From: Desulfatirhabdium butyrativorans DSM 18734
Lineage (GTDB): Bacteria > Desulfobacterota > Desulfobacteria > Desulfobacterales > Desulfatirhabdiaceae
Assembly (NCBI RefSeq): GCF_000429925.1
Contig: NZ_KE386985.1
Location: 1-58,144, forward strand
Length of the DNA stretch: 58,144 nt
Direction of reading: 5' to 3'
The notes under the pieces were generated by a model. That model saw only the letters and a program-made list of their open reading frames with translations. It did no database searches and was not told the origin of the DNA. Shown here piece by piece: positions 45,707 through 54,546 of the stretch (position 1 is its first letter; every line of letters starts with the position of its first letter). The position numbers and the translations under genes are program-made.

Positions 45707-47896
45707 TTATTGCGAACCAAGCAGCTCCTGACGCACAGCGTTGCACCATGCGCTGCAATCCTTCAGGCGTTTTCCGTCCGCGGACAGAACCGGAACAGGA
45801 CCCATCAGCGAATTGGTCAGGATGAGTCCATCTGCCTTCGGAAGTGCCTCGGGAAGGACCTTTCGGTGTTCGATGGCATAGCCGTTCGATTCCAACCATG
45901 CCAGAACCCGCTTTTCCATGATACCGGGCAGGACGTGCTCGGAAGCCGGGCGGATGATGCGCCGGCCGTCGATCAACAGCACGTTGGCTGTGTTGGTTTC
46001 GGAGAGGCTTCCATCCGAGTTCAGGATCAAGGCTTCGTCCGCTCCCTGCCGTTTCGCCCATTGCCCGGCCAGAAAGTAGAAAAGGTAGTTCAGTGTCTTG
46101 TGATCCGCCAGGAGCGATTGCCGCCGATGCGGATAGATGGCCGCATCGAGGCCGGGCTTGCCTACCTGCTGCAGCCGATGGACGTAGGAAGAAGCCGTGA
46201 CGACCAGCTCCGGCATGAAGAATCCGCCCTCTTTCTCTCCGTGGATCGCCAAAATCTTGACCGCCGCCGTATCCTTCTCGAGTCCGTTTGCCGCAAGCAC
46301 CTGATGGATGATGGTCTCCCAGCTCAAATCGGGTTTGCGGCTTTCGAAAAGGGCATCCCAGGCCCGGTGAAACCGTTCGATGTGATCCTCCAGGAATTGA
46401 ATCCGTCCGTGATCCACGCGGAGGGTTTCAAAAAACCCATACCCGTATTGAACCCCTTTGGATGTCGCCGGAATTCGCGCCTGATCGGCAGGAACCAGGG
46501 CGCCGTTATGCCAGATCGTCGGCCTGGATGACGACGCCGAGGAGGCGCGTCCGGTAAAAATGCCCATGATGGAGCTGCCCTTGTGGAGGGTTTCCTCGTA
46601 TTCGGCAGCCGGATCCGAATCGAATACCACGCCGCCTCCCACGGAAAACACCATCCGGTTTCCGACGATCGTGATGGTGCGAATGGCGATCGACAGATCC
46701 ATCGTATCCTGGAATCCGATGTATCCGATCGATCCGGTATAGACATGCCTGCGGCAGGGCTCCAGCTCGTCGATGATTTCCATGGCCCGGATTTTCGGGC
46801 ATCCGGTGATCGATCCGCCGGGGAATGTGGCCCGAAGCAGATCGACCGCATCGGCATCGTGTTCGAGCTCTCCTGTGACGATCGAAACGAGATGGAAGAC
46901 GTTGGGATAACGTTCCAACCGTTTGTGTTCCGAAACGATTACGGATCCTGCCTTGCAGACTTTCCCGAGGTCGTTTCGCATCAGATCGACGATCATTGAA
47001 AGTTCGGCATCGTCTTTGAGGCTTGTCGAAAGCTCACGCCGCAGCGCCTCATCTTCCTGTGGCGTTTTTCCTCGGGGGCGGGTCCCCTTGATCGGGCGGG
47101 TCTCGACCGTGGCGCCGCGCCTCAGCAGAAACCGCTCCGGCGAAGTGGAGACGATGTGATGGTCTCCGGCATGGATATAGGCGTAGAACGGGGCGGGGGC
47201 AGCCGTAAAGAGCGCCCGAAACAGGGCGAACGGACGGCCGGAAAATCGCGTTTCAAACCGCTGGGAAAGGTTGACCTGATAGATGTGTCCAGATGCGATG
47301 TATTCTTTGATGGTCTCAATGGCGTTCATGTATCCGGAACGGCTGAAAGGGGAACGGAACCCTTCCGCATCGCATGTGAAGGAGCCTTCTGCAGGCGGAT
47401 CGGCGGAGAGCGCATCGAAGAATGCCAGACGATCGACATCCAATTGGCTTTGACCCTGGATCTCGCGTACGGGGATGAACAGCCGGCTGGTTTCCGTCCG
47501 TCGATCCAATACGAGAATGGCGGATGGAGCGTAGAGGCATAGATGAGGTAGTTCAAGATCGTCGACGGAGGTGCGGGGCAACGTTTCGATCACATCCTTC
47601 AAATCATAGGCCAGATAGCCGAAGAGCCCCGCGCCGATCGGCTCAGGCCGATCGGTGAGGCATTCCCCATAGGTCTTCAGGATGTTCCGGAGCAGATCGA
47701 AGGGGTCGGTCTCTATCCGAAGGGTGCGATGCAAGGTCTCGATGAGCGCATCCCGTCCTCTTGCCTTGATCGTCATCCAGGGATTGACGGCCAGGATATG
47801 GTATCTGGCGCACTCCAGCTCACCGCCGCTCATCAACAGAACTGTACCGGGCTTGTCCGCAAACCGGGAGGCGATGTCCAGAAACGAAAGGTCCAT
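45707..47896 (-). CDS. Fused aminodeoxychorismate synthase component I and aminodeoxychorismate lyase (PabB-PabC)
   Basis: 729 residues. The N-terminal chorismate-binding domain holds PIKGTRPRGKTPQEDE, LKDDAELSMIVDLMRNDLG and GGSITGCPKIRAMEIID. From about residue 455 a class IV PLP aminotransferase follows (WHNGALVPADQ, GVQYGYGFFETLR, KTLNYLFYFLAGQ, SETNTANVLL). Together they turn chorismate into 4-aminobenzoate for folate, using ammonia from PabA. Start 47896 (MDLSFLDIASRF) has GAGG upstream; the longer upstream frame encodes low-complexity Pro/Ser sequence. PabA is the next gene upstream on the same strand. Confidence 0.92.
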   Translation of the reverse strand: MDLSFLDIASRFADKPGTVLLMSGGELECARYHILAVNPWMTIKARGRDALIETLHRTLRIETDPFDLLRNILKTYGECLTDRPEPIGAGLFGYLAYDLKDVIETLPRTSVDDLELPHLCLYAPSAILVLDRRTETSRLFIPVREIQGQSQLDVDRLAFFDALSADPPAEGSFTCDAEGFRSPFSRSGYMNAIETIKEYIASGHIYQVNLSQRFETRFSGRPFALFRALFTAAPAPFYAYIHAGDHHIVSTSPERFLLRRGATVETRPIKGTRPRGKTPQEDEALRRELSTSLKDDAELSMIVDLMRNDLGKVCKAGSVIVSEHKRLERYPNVFHLVSIVTGELEHDADAVDLLRATFPGGSITGCPKIRAMEIIDELEPCRRHVYTGSIGYIGFQDTMDLSIAIRTITIVGNRMVFSVGGGVVFDSDPAAEYEETLHKGSSIMGIFTGRASSASSSRPTIWHNGALVPADQARIPATSKGVQYGYGFFETLRVDHGRIQFLEDHIERFHRAWDALFESRKPDLSWETIIHQVLAANGLEKDTAAVKILAIHGEKEGGFFMPELVVTASSYVHRLQQVGKPGLDAAIYPHRRQSLLADHKTLNYLFYFLAGQWAKRQGADEALILNSDGSLSETNTANVLLIDGRRIIRPASEHVLPGIMEKRVLAWLESNGYAIEHRKVLPEALPKADGLILTNSLMGPVPVLSADGKRLKDCSAWCNAVRQELLGSQ

Positions 47897-48150
47897 GGTA
47901 AAGACCTCTTCGTGGATTCGGGTGATCCGGCCGGTGATTTCTTGAGAGAGGGAAAAGGGAAGGGGGAAAAGGGAAGAGGGGTGGATGGGGTCGGTTGGAT
48001 GTGGTGATGGCATGGTTTTCCTTGTCATTCGGTGTGTCGTGCGAAAGAGTGCATGGCACCTGGTGCGGCATATAGGGGCGGCCCTGTGAGGACGTCCTCC
48101 AGATGGCCCCTTTCCCGCGGCAAAGCCGTCAGGGGGTGTTCAATACGCTT

Positions 48151-48475
48151 GACGGCTTCGCCAAAAGTCGATCCACCCCCGATTTTCGGTTAGTTCCGGG
48201 CCTGAGCATGGGGGCGGGTACGCCTTTTGATGCTGCAGCGGAAACTTGTTTGAAGCCGCCGGAGATCACGCAAAAGGCGTGATTGGGTCGGGCATGCAAA
48301 ACGCTTCGGCTTGTGTTTGAAAAGCTTGCCATTTCAATGAGATGCTCTCTCCTGGAGCGTCTGGCACCATGTCCGGCCCTTACGAGATCGGGCGGCTGAG
48401 TTTTTCCGATGCAGCGAAAAAGGTGTGCCCGTCCCCATGCGGCTCGCGGGAGACTCACCGACTTTTTGCGAGGCC
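48151..48475. repeat. Mosaic repeat with nested insert, overlapping pabA 3' end
   Basis: Outer parts (48151-48224 and 48380-48475) match 53041-53187 almost base for base (AGTCGATCCACCCCCGATTT, GAGATCGGGCGGCTGAGTTT, GCAGCGAAAAAGGTGTGCCC). A block of about 155 bases (48225-48379) interrupts them and matches the middle of 22634-22925 (AAGCCGCCGGAG). The right part is read through by pabA on the minus strand. The rest of the 437-base gap 47897-48333 has no gene. Confidence 0.75.
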
Positions 48476-49059
48476 GTCACGCTTGTCTGCAGAAAGTTTT
48501 TGATCAGGGTATGGCCGAATTCGGTCATGAAACTTTCCGGATGAAACTGAACGCCATAAATGGCTTTTTCGGGTGCGGCGATTCCCATGATGACCCCGTC
48601 CTCGCTCCATGCCGTCATCGCAAGTTCCGTTCCAGTGGGATCGATGGCAAGAGAATGATATCGCGCTACCCGAAAAGGAGACGGCACACCGGCAAAAACG
48701 CCTTCCTGTCGATGAAACACCCGGTTCACCTTCCCGTGAACCGGGATCGGTGCGCGAACCGTTTTCCCGCCGAAGGCGGCATTGATGCACTGCATCCCAA
48801 GGCATACCCCCAGCATCGGAAACCTGCCGGCAGCAGCCTGAACCAAATGGGTCGAAATGCCGCAATCTTCGGGATCTTTCGGCCCCGGGCTGATCAGCAG
48901 ATAATCTGGCTGCTTCTCCAGAACATCCACAATGCGAATCCGATCCGAACGATAAACCTCGATGCAGAGCGGAAACCTGCGGAACATCTGCACCAGGTTG
49001 TAGGTGAAGGAGTCGTAATTGTCGATGACGACCAGCTTTCTCCCCTGCACGTCCTTCAT
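48334..49059 (-). CDS. pabA: Aminodeoxychorismate synthase component II (glutamine amidotransferase) with extended tail
   Basis: 241 residues. Class I amidotransferase: VVIDNYDSFTYNLVQ, oxyanion region LISPGPKDPEDCG, nucleophile Cys in MLGVCLGMQCI, and the His/Glu pair in VQFHPESFMTEFG. Provides ammonia to the PabB-PabC fusion downstream. It could also serve anthranilate synthase, but the neighbour favours 4-aminobenzoate. The family ends near HTLIKNFL; the last 48 or so residues, from 48480 to the stop at 48334, are encoded by a dispersed repeat. GGAGGAGAG lies before ATG 49059. Confidence 0.9.
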   Translation of the reverse strand: MKDVQGRKLVVIDNYDSFTYNLVQMFRRFPLCIEVYRSDRIRIVDVLEKQPDYLLISPGPKDPEDCGISTHLVQAAAGRFPMLGVCLGMQCINAAFGGKTVRAPIPVHGKVNRVFHRQEGVFAGVPSPFRVARYHSLAIDPTGTELAMTAWSEDGVIMGIAAPEKAIYGVQFHPESFMTEFGHTLIKNFLQTSVTASQKVGESPASRMGTGTPFSLHRKNSAARSRKGRTWCQTLQERASH

Positions 49060-49074
49060 CTCTCCTCCAAAAAA

Positions 49075-49106
49075 GAAAACGCCACCCGGACGGAGTCTGG
49101 ATGGCG
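49075..49106 (-). terminator. Terminator-like hairpin abutting the pabA ribosome binding site
   Basis: On the minus strand GCCATCCAGAC-TCC-GTCCGGGTGGC (stem of 11 with two wobble pairs) is followed by GTTTTCTTTTTT and then GGAGGAGAG and the pabA start. It may end the transcript of the BACON gene upstream, or act as an attenuator in the pabA leader. Confidence 0.7.
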
Positions 49107-49250
49107 TTTGCCTATTGCATAACTCGCTGATGGTGCGATCTATATCCAAGATCGCTCTATTTTTCAAGTGTGTTCCAAAAACATTGAGCTGATACGATGG
49201 TTTTCAATCGGGCTGCAAAGTATCGGGCTTAGTCTGCTCTGCAGCGGAAT

Positions 49251-50630
49251 CTACTCTGTAACATGAATACTGACGATATTATCAATGACAATCTGCCCAT
49301 TTGTTTTCTGATAGGCATATGCGTAGATAAACATATCTTCAGCGTCAAGGCCAAGATCGGCCATTTTCCACAGGCCCAGCCCCGTGATGCCGGAAGCATC
49401 GAAGAAGGGGTAGGTATACTGGCTTAAGTGATCGATGATGTAAGCAGAATCGACGACGCCCAGCGGGGTGATGACATAGACAGGCGAAAGCGTATTCGAT
49501 TTCATCGCTTCAGACAACAGCCATTCATGCAACGGTTGGTCCCCGTGTTGGTTGGAGTTATTCACGGCGAGCTGGACGGTCTTTGTTTTGGAAAGCATCA
49601 CATGGATCAAGCCGGGATCGGCGCCGATGATATCGTACTGACCGGAACCAGCCTGCTGGATCGTGATGGTCTGGGGACTTTTTGCGGCTCCGGCGGATGT
49701 CACCTGAACCGTGCCCACACGGGAGGAAACCCCGGTGTTTGCCGTTGCGCTGCACTCGAATGATCCCGCGCCTATGCCTGAGGGACTGCTGGAAATGGAA
49801 AGCCAATCCTTGCCGGATATTACTTCCGCCGACCAGTTGTAAAAAGGTATCGGATCTGTCGTATTGAAGGAAACCTCGAATTTGGCTTTCTGGCCTTGCT
49901 GCGTTATCGGCAGGGATGTCGGTGAAACCACCAAGGTATAAGTCGATCCGTCTTGGGCCATCTCTATGTTCATGGAGCTCTGAATAATTTCGACAGGATC
50001 GCCATTATCCGCATAAGCCTTGCCTGTAACTTCGATGATACCACTTCGCTTATCCGTGGTATTGGTTGGCAACACGGTACAGGTCAGCTCACCGGTGTTC
50101 GTTCCGTTGGAACTGCTCAATTGAATCCAGTCGGAACCTTCTGTTACGGCTGCCTGCCACTCAATACGGCCATAACCGCTGTTGAAAATCGTCAGGCTGG
50201 CATTGCCTCCGCTTCCAGAAGTGTGAATATATCGCGAAGAGGCGGTCAGGACCGGTGAATTCAAGCCATATTGCGTAATGGTCAGGGTTTTCGGTGATCC
50301 CATTGCGCCTTGAGAACTGACGGTGAGGCTACAGGAGCGGGGCGCAGTGCCGTTGTAAGCATCGACAGATAGCTGGATGGAGCCTGAACCGCTGCCCGCA
50401 GCCCCCGAATCGATATGTACCCAGTTGATGTCTTGTTGCACTTCGGCTGACCAGTTCAAGGTGCCAGAGCCGGTGTTGTAAACAGCGAACGAAAGATGAC
50501 TGCTCTGATAGCCGACAGCCTGAGACAAGGGCGAAACGGAAAGAACAGGAATGACAAGATCAGCGCTTGCCAAGGAAGGGAAAATAACCAGAAAAAACAA
50601 CGTGAATGGTATCGCGCATGATTTCCGCAT
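49251..50630 (-). CDS. Secreted BACON-repeat protein
   Basis: 459 residues with a signal peptide (MRKSCAIPFTLFFLVIFPSL, cleavage near ASA). Three beta-rich repeats of about 90 residues start near 25, 118 and 215. Each has NTGSGTLNWSAEV/ NWSAEV-like strands, W-x-x-I/L-S/D and a closing TLTITQ/TITIQQA. This is the Bacteroides-associated carbohydrate-binding-often N-terminal type of Ig-like domain. The C-terminal 130 residues are unrecognised. AAAGGAG precedes the start. Function is probably surface adhesion or ligand binding; no enzyme motif is seen. Confidence 0.8.
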   Translation of the reverse strand: MRKSCAIPFTLFFLVIFPSLASADLVIPVLSVSPLSQAVGYQSSHLSFAVYNTGSGTLNWSAEVQQDINWVHIDSGAAGSGSGSIQLSVDAYNGTAPRSCSLTVSSQGAMGSPKTLTITQYGLNSPVLTASSRYIHTSGSGGNASLTIFNSGYGRIEWQAAVTEGSDWIQLSSSNGTNTGELTCTVLPTNTTDKRSGIIEVTGKAYADNGDPVEIIQSSMNIEMAQDGSTYTLVVSPTSLPITQQGQKAKFEVSFNTTDPIPFYNWSAEVISGKDWLSISSSPSGIGAGSFECSATANTGVSSRVGTVQVTSAGAAKSPQTITIQQAGSGQYDIIGADPGLIHVMLSKTKTVQLAVNNSNQHGDQPLHEWLLSEAMKSNTLSPVYVITPLGVVDSAYIIDHLSQYTYPFFDASGITGLGLWKMADLGLDAEDMFIYAYAYQKTNGQIVIDNIVSIHVTE

Positions 50631-50947
50631 GGTTAGATCTCCTTTCTGCAAAATTGCCCGACTGCAGGCGACCGCAGTCTGCACCAATACTTTGTCCTCC
50701 AAGACAAGGATTATTGAACAATGCTCCTCCCGAGTCAACCAACAATACATTCGTTATGCGCTCAAGTCCAAAGCCTGTAAAAACGATCGAAAAGATCAGG
50801 CAAAACCAGCGATTTCGTATAAAAATAGAACGAACGTTCGATTTTTATGATTGACTTCTGTTTTTCGTTCCGATACGGTCTTTCGAAGCGAAAAACGATG
50901 TCATCCAATGGTTTTTCATTCCCATTCCAGACCTTCAGGAGATTGCC
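50631..50947. other. Divergent promoter region between BACON gene and acyl-CoA dehydrogenase
   Basis: 317 bases without a gene. It contains the palindrome described next, and a TTGACT at 50851-50856 that could be a -35 for the plus-strand acyl-CoA operon, with only a weak -10. Confidence 0.45.
50825..50846. promoter_or_regulatory. Candidate TetR operator
   Basis: CGAACGTTCG at 50831-50840 is a perfect 10-bp palindrome in an A/T-rich frame (ATAGAA on the left, ATTTTT on the right). It is located about 107 bases upstream of the acyl-CoA dehydrogenase whose operon encodes a TetR regulator, which typically binds such sites. Confidence 0.5.
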
Positions 50948-52153
50948 ATGAATTTTGAAATACCGGAAAAGATGCAGGTCATCACCCGCATGATCGATGA
51001 GTTCGTCGAAAAGGAGCTGATACCGCTGGAGCCGCTGGTGCTGGCCAAAGGATTCAAGGCCGCTCTGCCCGAGCTGGAAAAAAAGCGGGACATGGTTCGG
51101 CAGATGGAGCTGTGGGCTCCCAACCATCCGGTCGAATACGGCGGCATGGGGCTCAGCCTCAAGGAACATGCTCTCGTATCCGAATGCCTGGGCCGTTCGG
51201 TCCTCGGGCATTACGTCTTCGGATGTCAGGCTCCGGATGCGGGAAACATCGAAATCCTGCACCTGTTCGGCACACCGGAACAGAGGGAACGGTGGCTTCG
51301 GCCTCTGGTCGAAGGCAAGATCCGAAGCTGCTTTTCGATGACCGAAGTCGAGATGCCGGGCTCCAACCCCACGATGATGGATACGACAGCCGTCAAGGAC
51401 GGGGATGACTATGTCATCAACGGTCAGAAATGGTACACATCATCATCGGATGGAGCTGCCTTCGCCATCGTCATGGCCGTCACGAATCCCGATGCCCCCA
51501 TCTACCAGCGATCCAGCATGATCATCGTCCCCACCGACACGCCTGGTTTCAATCAAGTGCGCAACATTCCCGTCATGGGAGAGCCCGGAGAGGACTATTT
51601 CGGGCATGGCGAGATCCTGTACCAGAACTGCCGGGTCCCGCAATCGAATTTGCTCGGTCCGGAAGGCGGCGCCTTCGCCATCGCTCAGGAGCGGCTCGGC
51701 CCCGGTCGGATCCACCACTGCATGCGCTGGATCGGCATCTGCAACCGCTGCTTCGATTTGATGATCCGGCGAGCCGCCACCCGTCCCATCGCACCCGGCA
51801 AAACCCTCGCCCACAAGGACATCGTTCAGATGTGGATCGCCGAATGCGCGGCCGAGATTCAGGCGGCCCGCCTCATGGTGCTCTATGCGGCCGATCGGAT
51901 CGACCGTTTCGGTGCGAAGGCGGCACGCACCGAAATTTCGATGATCAAGTTCGTCGTTGCCAACACCATGATGAAGGTGATCGATCGGGCGCTTCAGGTG
52001 CATGGCGGTCTGGGGATGACCGATGACACGATCATCGCCTGGCTCTACCGGCATGAACGTGCCAGCCGCATCTATGACGGTGCGGATGAAGTACACAAGC
52101 TGGCTGCAGCCCGCCAGATTCTGCGAAACTATGCCGGGAAGCAGGCCGCATGA
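50948..52153 (+). CDS. Acyl-CoA dehydrogenase, ACAD10/11-like
   Basis: 401 residues, FAD-dependent. FAD/substrate motifs: CFSMTEVEMPGSNPTMM, WYTSSSDGAAFAIVM, QVHGGLGMTDDTIIAW. The region holding the usual catalytic Glu (YEGTxE) instead reads IYDGADEVHK, as in ACAD10/ACAD11 and bacterial LvaC-type proteins, which act on 4-phospho-acyl-CoA in 4-hydroxy-acid degradation. The separate APH-fold kinase at 53225 is the other half of vertebrate ACAD10/11. Gene neighbours therefore support this subfamily. The chain length of the substrate is unknown. Confidence 0.9.
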   Translation: MNFEIPEKMQVITRMIDEFVEKELIPLEPLVLAKGFKAALPELEKKRDMVRQMELWAPNHPVEYGGMGLSLKEHALVSECLGRSVLGHYVFGCQAPDAGNIEILHLFGTPEQRERWLRPLVEGKIRSCFSMTEVEMPGSNPTMMDTTAVKDGDDYVINGQKWYTSSSDGAAFAIVMAVTNPDAPIYQRSSMIIVPTDTPGFNQVRNIPVMGEPGEDYFGHGEILYQNCRVPQSNLLGPEGGAFAIAQERLGPGRIHHCMRWIGICNRCFDLMIRRAATRPIAPGKTLAHKDIVQMWIAECAAEIQAARLMVLYAADRIDRFGAKAARTEISMIKFVVANTMMKVIDRALQVHGGLGMTDDTIIAWLYRHERASRIYDGADEVHKLAAARQILRNYAGKQAA

Positions 52154-52896
52154 TCTCCGAATCAACCGGTCCGAAAACCGGTACCAGAGCACGAAAGATG
52201 CACAATTTCGAAAGATTCATGGAAAACGTGAACCTTTCGAAGCAGGAAATCTATCGCCGTTCGTTCGATGAAAAACAAAACGGTGGTAAGATCAAGAAAG
52301 ACAGCACGGTCGTTCGCAATCTGGAGCGGATCTTCGGGGCGGTTCTGAAGATCAGCAACCAGAAGGGTTTCAAGGCCATGAGCATGCGGGATCTGAGCCG
52401 GGAGAGCGGGCTCAGCATGGGAGCGTTGTACAATTACTTCTCCGGTAAGGATGACCTGCTCGAAATGCTGCAGCACCAGCAGCGCCAGATGTCGGCCACG
52501 ATCCTCGAGCGAAGCGTTGCCGAGGCATTGGACCCCCTCGAAAAACTCCGATCCATGGTGGTGACCCATCTCTATCTGAGCGAAGCCATGCAGCCCTGGT
52601 TCTTTTTCTCCTACATGGAAACGAAGAACCTGATCGGAGAAGAACGGGAAAAGGCCATCGAAAGCGAGCGGGCCACCGAGAAGATGATCTGCGACATTCT
52701 GACCGAAGGGCAGCAACAGGGCGTCTTCGCAGACCAAGACCCGCTTCTGTCCGCATCCCTCATCAAGGCCATGCTGCAGGACTGGTATCTCAAGCGAGGA
52801 AAGTATGCAGAACGGAAGATCACGGTAGAGCGGTACGCCGAATTTGTGATGGAGTGGATCGAGGCTTTTGTGGTGAAAGCAGAAGTCAGGAATTAG
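52150..52896 (+). CDS. TetR-family transcriptional regulator
   Basis: 248 residues. An unusually long about 50-residue basic N-terminus precedes the helix-turn-helix (AMSMRDLSRESGLSMGALYNYFSGKDDLL, about residues 77-105). The ligand-binding domain follows (FFFSYMETKNLIGEEREKAI). The ATG overlaps the dehydrogenase stop by 4 bases (ATGA). An internal ATG at 52198 or 52219 might be the true start. It probably represses its own operon in response to an acyl-CoA. Confidence 0.9.
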   Translation: MISESTGPKTGTRARKMHNFERFMENVNLSKQEIYRRSFDEKQNGGKIKKDSTVVRNLERIFGAVLKISNQKGFKAMSMRDLSRESGLSMGALYNYFSGKDDLLEMLQHQQRQMSATILERSVAEALDPLEKLRSMVVTHLYLSEAMQPWFFFSYMETKNLIGEEREKAIESERATEKMICDILTEGQQQGVFADQDPLLSASLIKAMLQDWYLKRGKYAERKITVERYAEFVMEWIEAFVVKAEVRN

Positions 52897-53040
52897 GTGT
52901 CAGGAGTCAGAAAAACAGCGGATGAATCCTGTTTTCATGGGTGAGGGTAACTCCCCATGTCGGCGCAATTATCCCAAAAATGCAGGCGATTGGCTATAGG
53001 CTATGGGCAATGGGTTTCTGGTCTATTTTCCTGGCCGGGG

Positions 53041-53187
53041 CTCGCAAAAAGTCGATCCACCCCCGATTTTCGGGAATTTCTGGGCCTGAGCATGAGGCGG
53101 GTACGCCTTACGAGATCGGGCGGCTGAGTTTTTTCGATGCAGCGAAAAAGGTGTGCCCACTCCCATGCGGCTTGTTGGAGACTAACT
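53041..53187. repeat. Mosaic repeat, uninterrupted form
   Basis: Runs from CTCGCAAAAAGTCGATCCAC to GGCTTGTTGGAGACT. It matches the two outer parts of 48151-48475 and lacks the 155-base insert found there. It fills most of the gap (52897-53224) between the TetR gene and the APH kinase gene. A TCAGGAGTCAGAA short repeat also lies at 52880-52914. Confidence 0.75.
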
Positions 53188-53224
53188 GATTTGATGGTGA
53201 GGGGATACTGAGGAAGGAGAAACG

Positions 53225-54292
53225 ATGGACAGTCAATGGATCGACGATGCAGTTGAGGTCCGCAAAGGTGAAGAACTCGATCTGCCGAAGGTCGAGACCT
53301 TTTTGCGGGACAGCATTCCCGGCCTGAGGGGAGAAATGGTGTTGAAGCAGTATCCGGGCGGGCATTCCAATCTCACCTATTCCGTCCGTTTTGAAAACCG
53401 CCAACTGGTGTTGCGCCGGCCCCCCTTCGGAACCAAGGCCAAAAGCGCCCATGACATGAGCCGGGAATATCGCATCCTGAAGGCCCTCAAGCCCGTCTAT
53501 CCCTATTGCCCCAATCCCGTTGTTTTCTGCGATGATCCGGCCGTCATGGGATGTCCCTTCTATGTCATGGACCGCATCGAGGGGATCATCCTGCGCCGAA
53601 ATCCGCCTCGAGGTTGGTCGCTTTCCGCCGATCAGGTCAGAACCCTTTTCGAGAAAGTCATCGAAACCCACCATGCGCTTCATGCGCTCGACTACCGGAC
53701 GATCGGACTCGAGAATTTCGGAAAACCCGAAGGGTATGTGGCCCGCCAGGTCGAAGGCTGGATTGGGCGATACCGGGCCGCCCGCACACCGGATGCCCCG
53801 GATTTCGAATCCGTAATGGAATGGCTCTTGGCGCACCAGCCTCCCGATTCCGATCGCCCCTGCGTCATTCACAACGATTTCAAATTCGATAACATCGTCC
53901 TCGATCCGGCCGATCCCCTTCGGATCATCGGCGTTCTGGACTGGGAGATGGCCACGATCGGTGATCCGCTGATGGATTTGGGAAGCAGCCTTGGCTATTG
54001 GGTCGAAAAGGGTGATCCGGAAGAAATGCAGGCGATTCGGACCCTGCCTACCCACCTGGATGGGGCGCTGACCCGCCTGGAAGTGGTGGCGCACTATTCG
54101 GCCCTCTCCGGCAGACCGGTGGAGCAGTTCGAATTCTATTACGCATTCGGGCTGTTCCGCCTGGCCGTCATCGCTCAGCAGATCTACTACCGCTTCTACC
54201 ACGGTCAGACGCAGGACAAGCGCTTCGGGACACTGATTGTTGCCGTTGCGGTGCTGGAAAAAGCCGCCAAAAGACTGTTGGCGCTGCCCTGA
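53225..54292 (+). CDS. APH-fold phosphotransferase, ACAD10/11 kinase-half or LvaA-like
   Basis: 355 residues. Kinase features: GGHSNLTYSVRFENRQLVLRRPP, catalytic VIHNDFKFDNIVLDP and the metal-binding GVLDWEMATIGDPLMDLG. This subfamily is fused to acyl-CoA dehydrogenases in vertebrate ACAD10/11 and is separate as LvaA in the Pseudomonas levulinate pathway, where it phosphorylates 4-hydroxyacyl-CoA. Pairing with the dehydrogenase at 50948 fits. It is not an antibiotic-resistance gene in my reading. GGAAGGAG precedes ATG 53225. Confidence 0.9.
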   Translation: MDSQWIDDAVEVRKGEELDLPKVETFLRDSIPGLRGEMVLKQYPGGHSNLTYSVRFENRQLVLRRPPFGTKAKSAHDMSREYRILKALKPVYPYCPNPVVFCDDPAVMGCPFYVMDRIEGIILRRNPPRGWSLSADQVRTLFEKVIETHHALHALDYRTIGLENFGKPEGYVARQVEGWIGRYRAARTPDAPDFESVMEWLLAHQPPDSDRPCVIHNDFKFDNIVLDPADPLRIIGVLDWEMATIGDPLMDLGSSLGYWVEKGDPEEMQAIRTLPTHLDGALTRLEVVAHYSALSGRPVEQFEFYYAFGLFRLAVIAQQIYYRFYHGQTQDKRFGTLIVAVAVLEKAAKRLLALP

Positions 54293-54546
54293 GCGGTTTG
54301 CAGCAAAGACTGCTCAGCCTTTGCAGGCTTGTTATGGGAGCAATGACCTTGGGAGCAGAAGAATCGCTGTTCCGTGGCTGTTAAGCAGCGAAAGCACGCC
54401 TTTTGCGGGAGGGGCTAAGGACATGCCAACCTCTTGCGATGACAGAAAGTGATTCCGGCTGATGCCGGAATGACATCCCTATCTTAGCAAATCGATATTA
54501 TTGAGGTTTGCAGGCGAATGACTTGCTCTTGAAAGGATACCGGCAA

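Noticed and set aside
53225-54292. Aminoglycoside-resistance phosphotransferase
   Set aside because: The APH fold here pairs with an ACAD10/11-type dehydrogenase and a CoA ligase, and the motifs fit the metabolic kinase branch.
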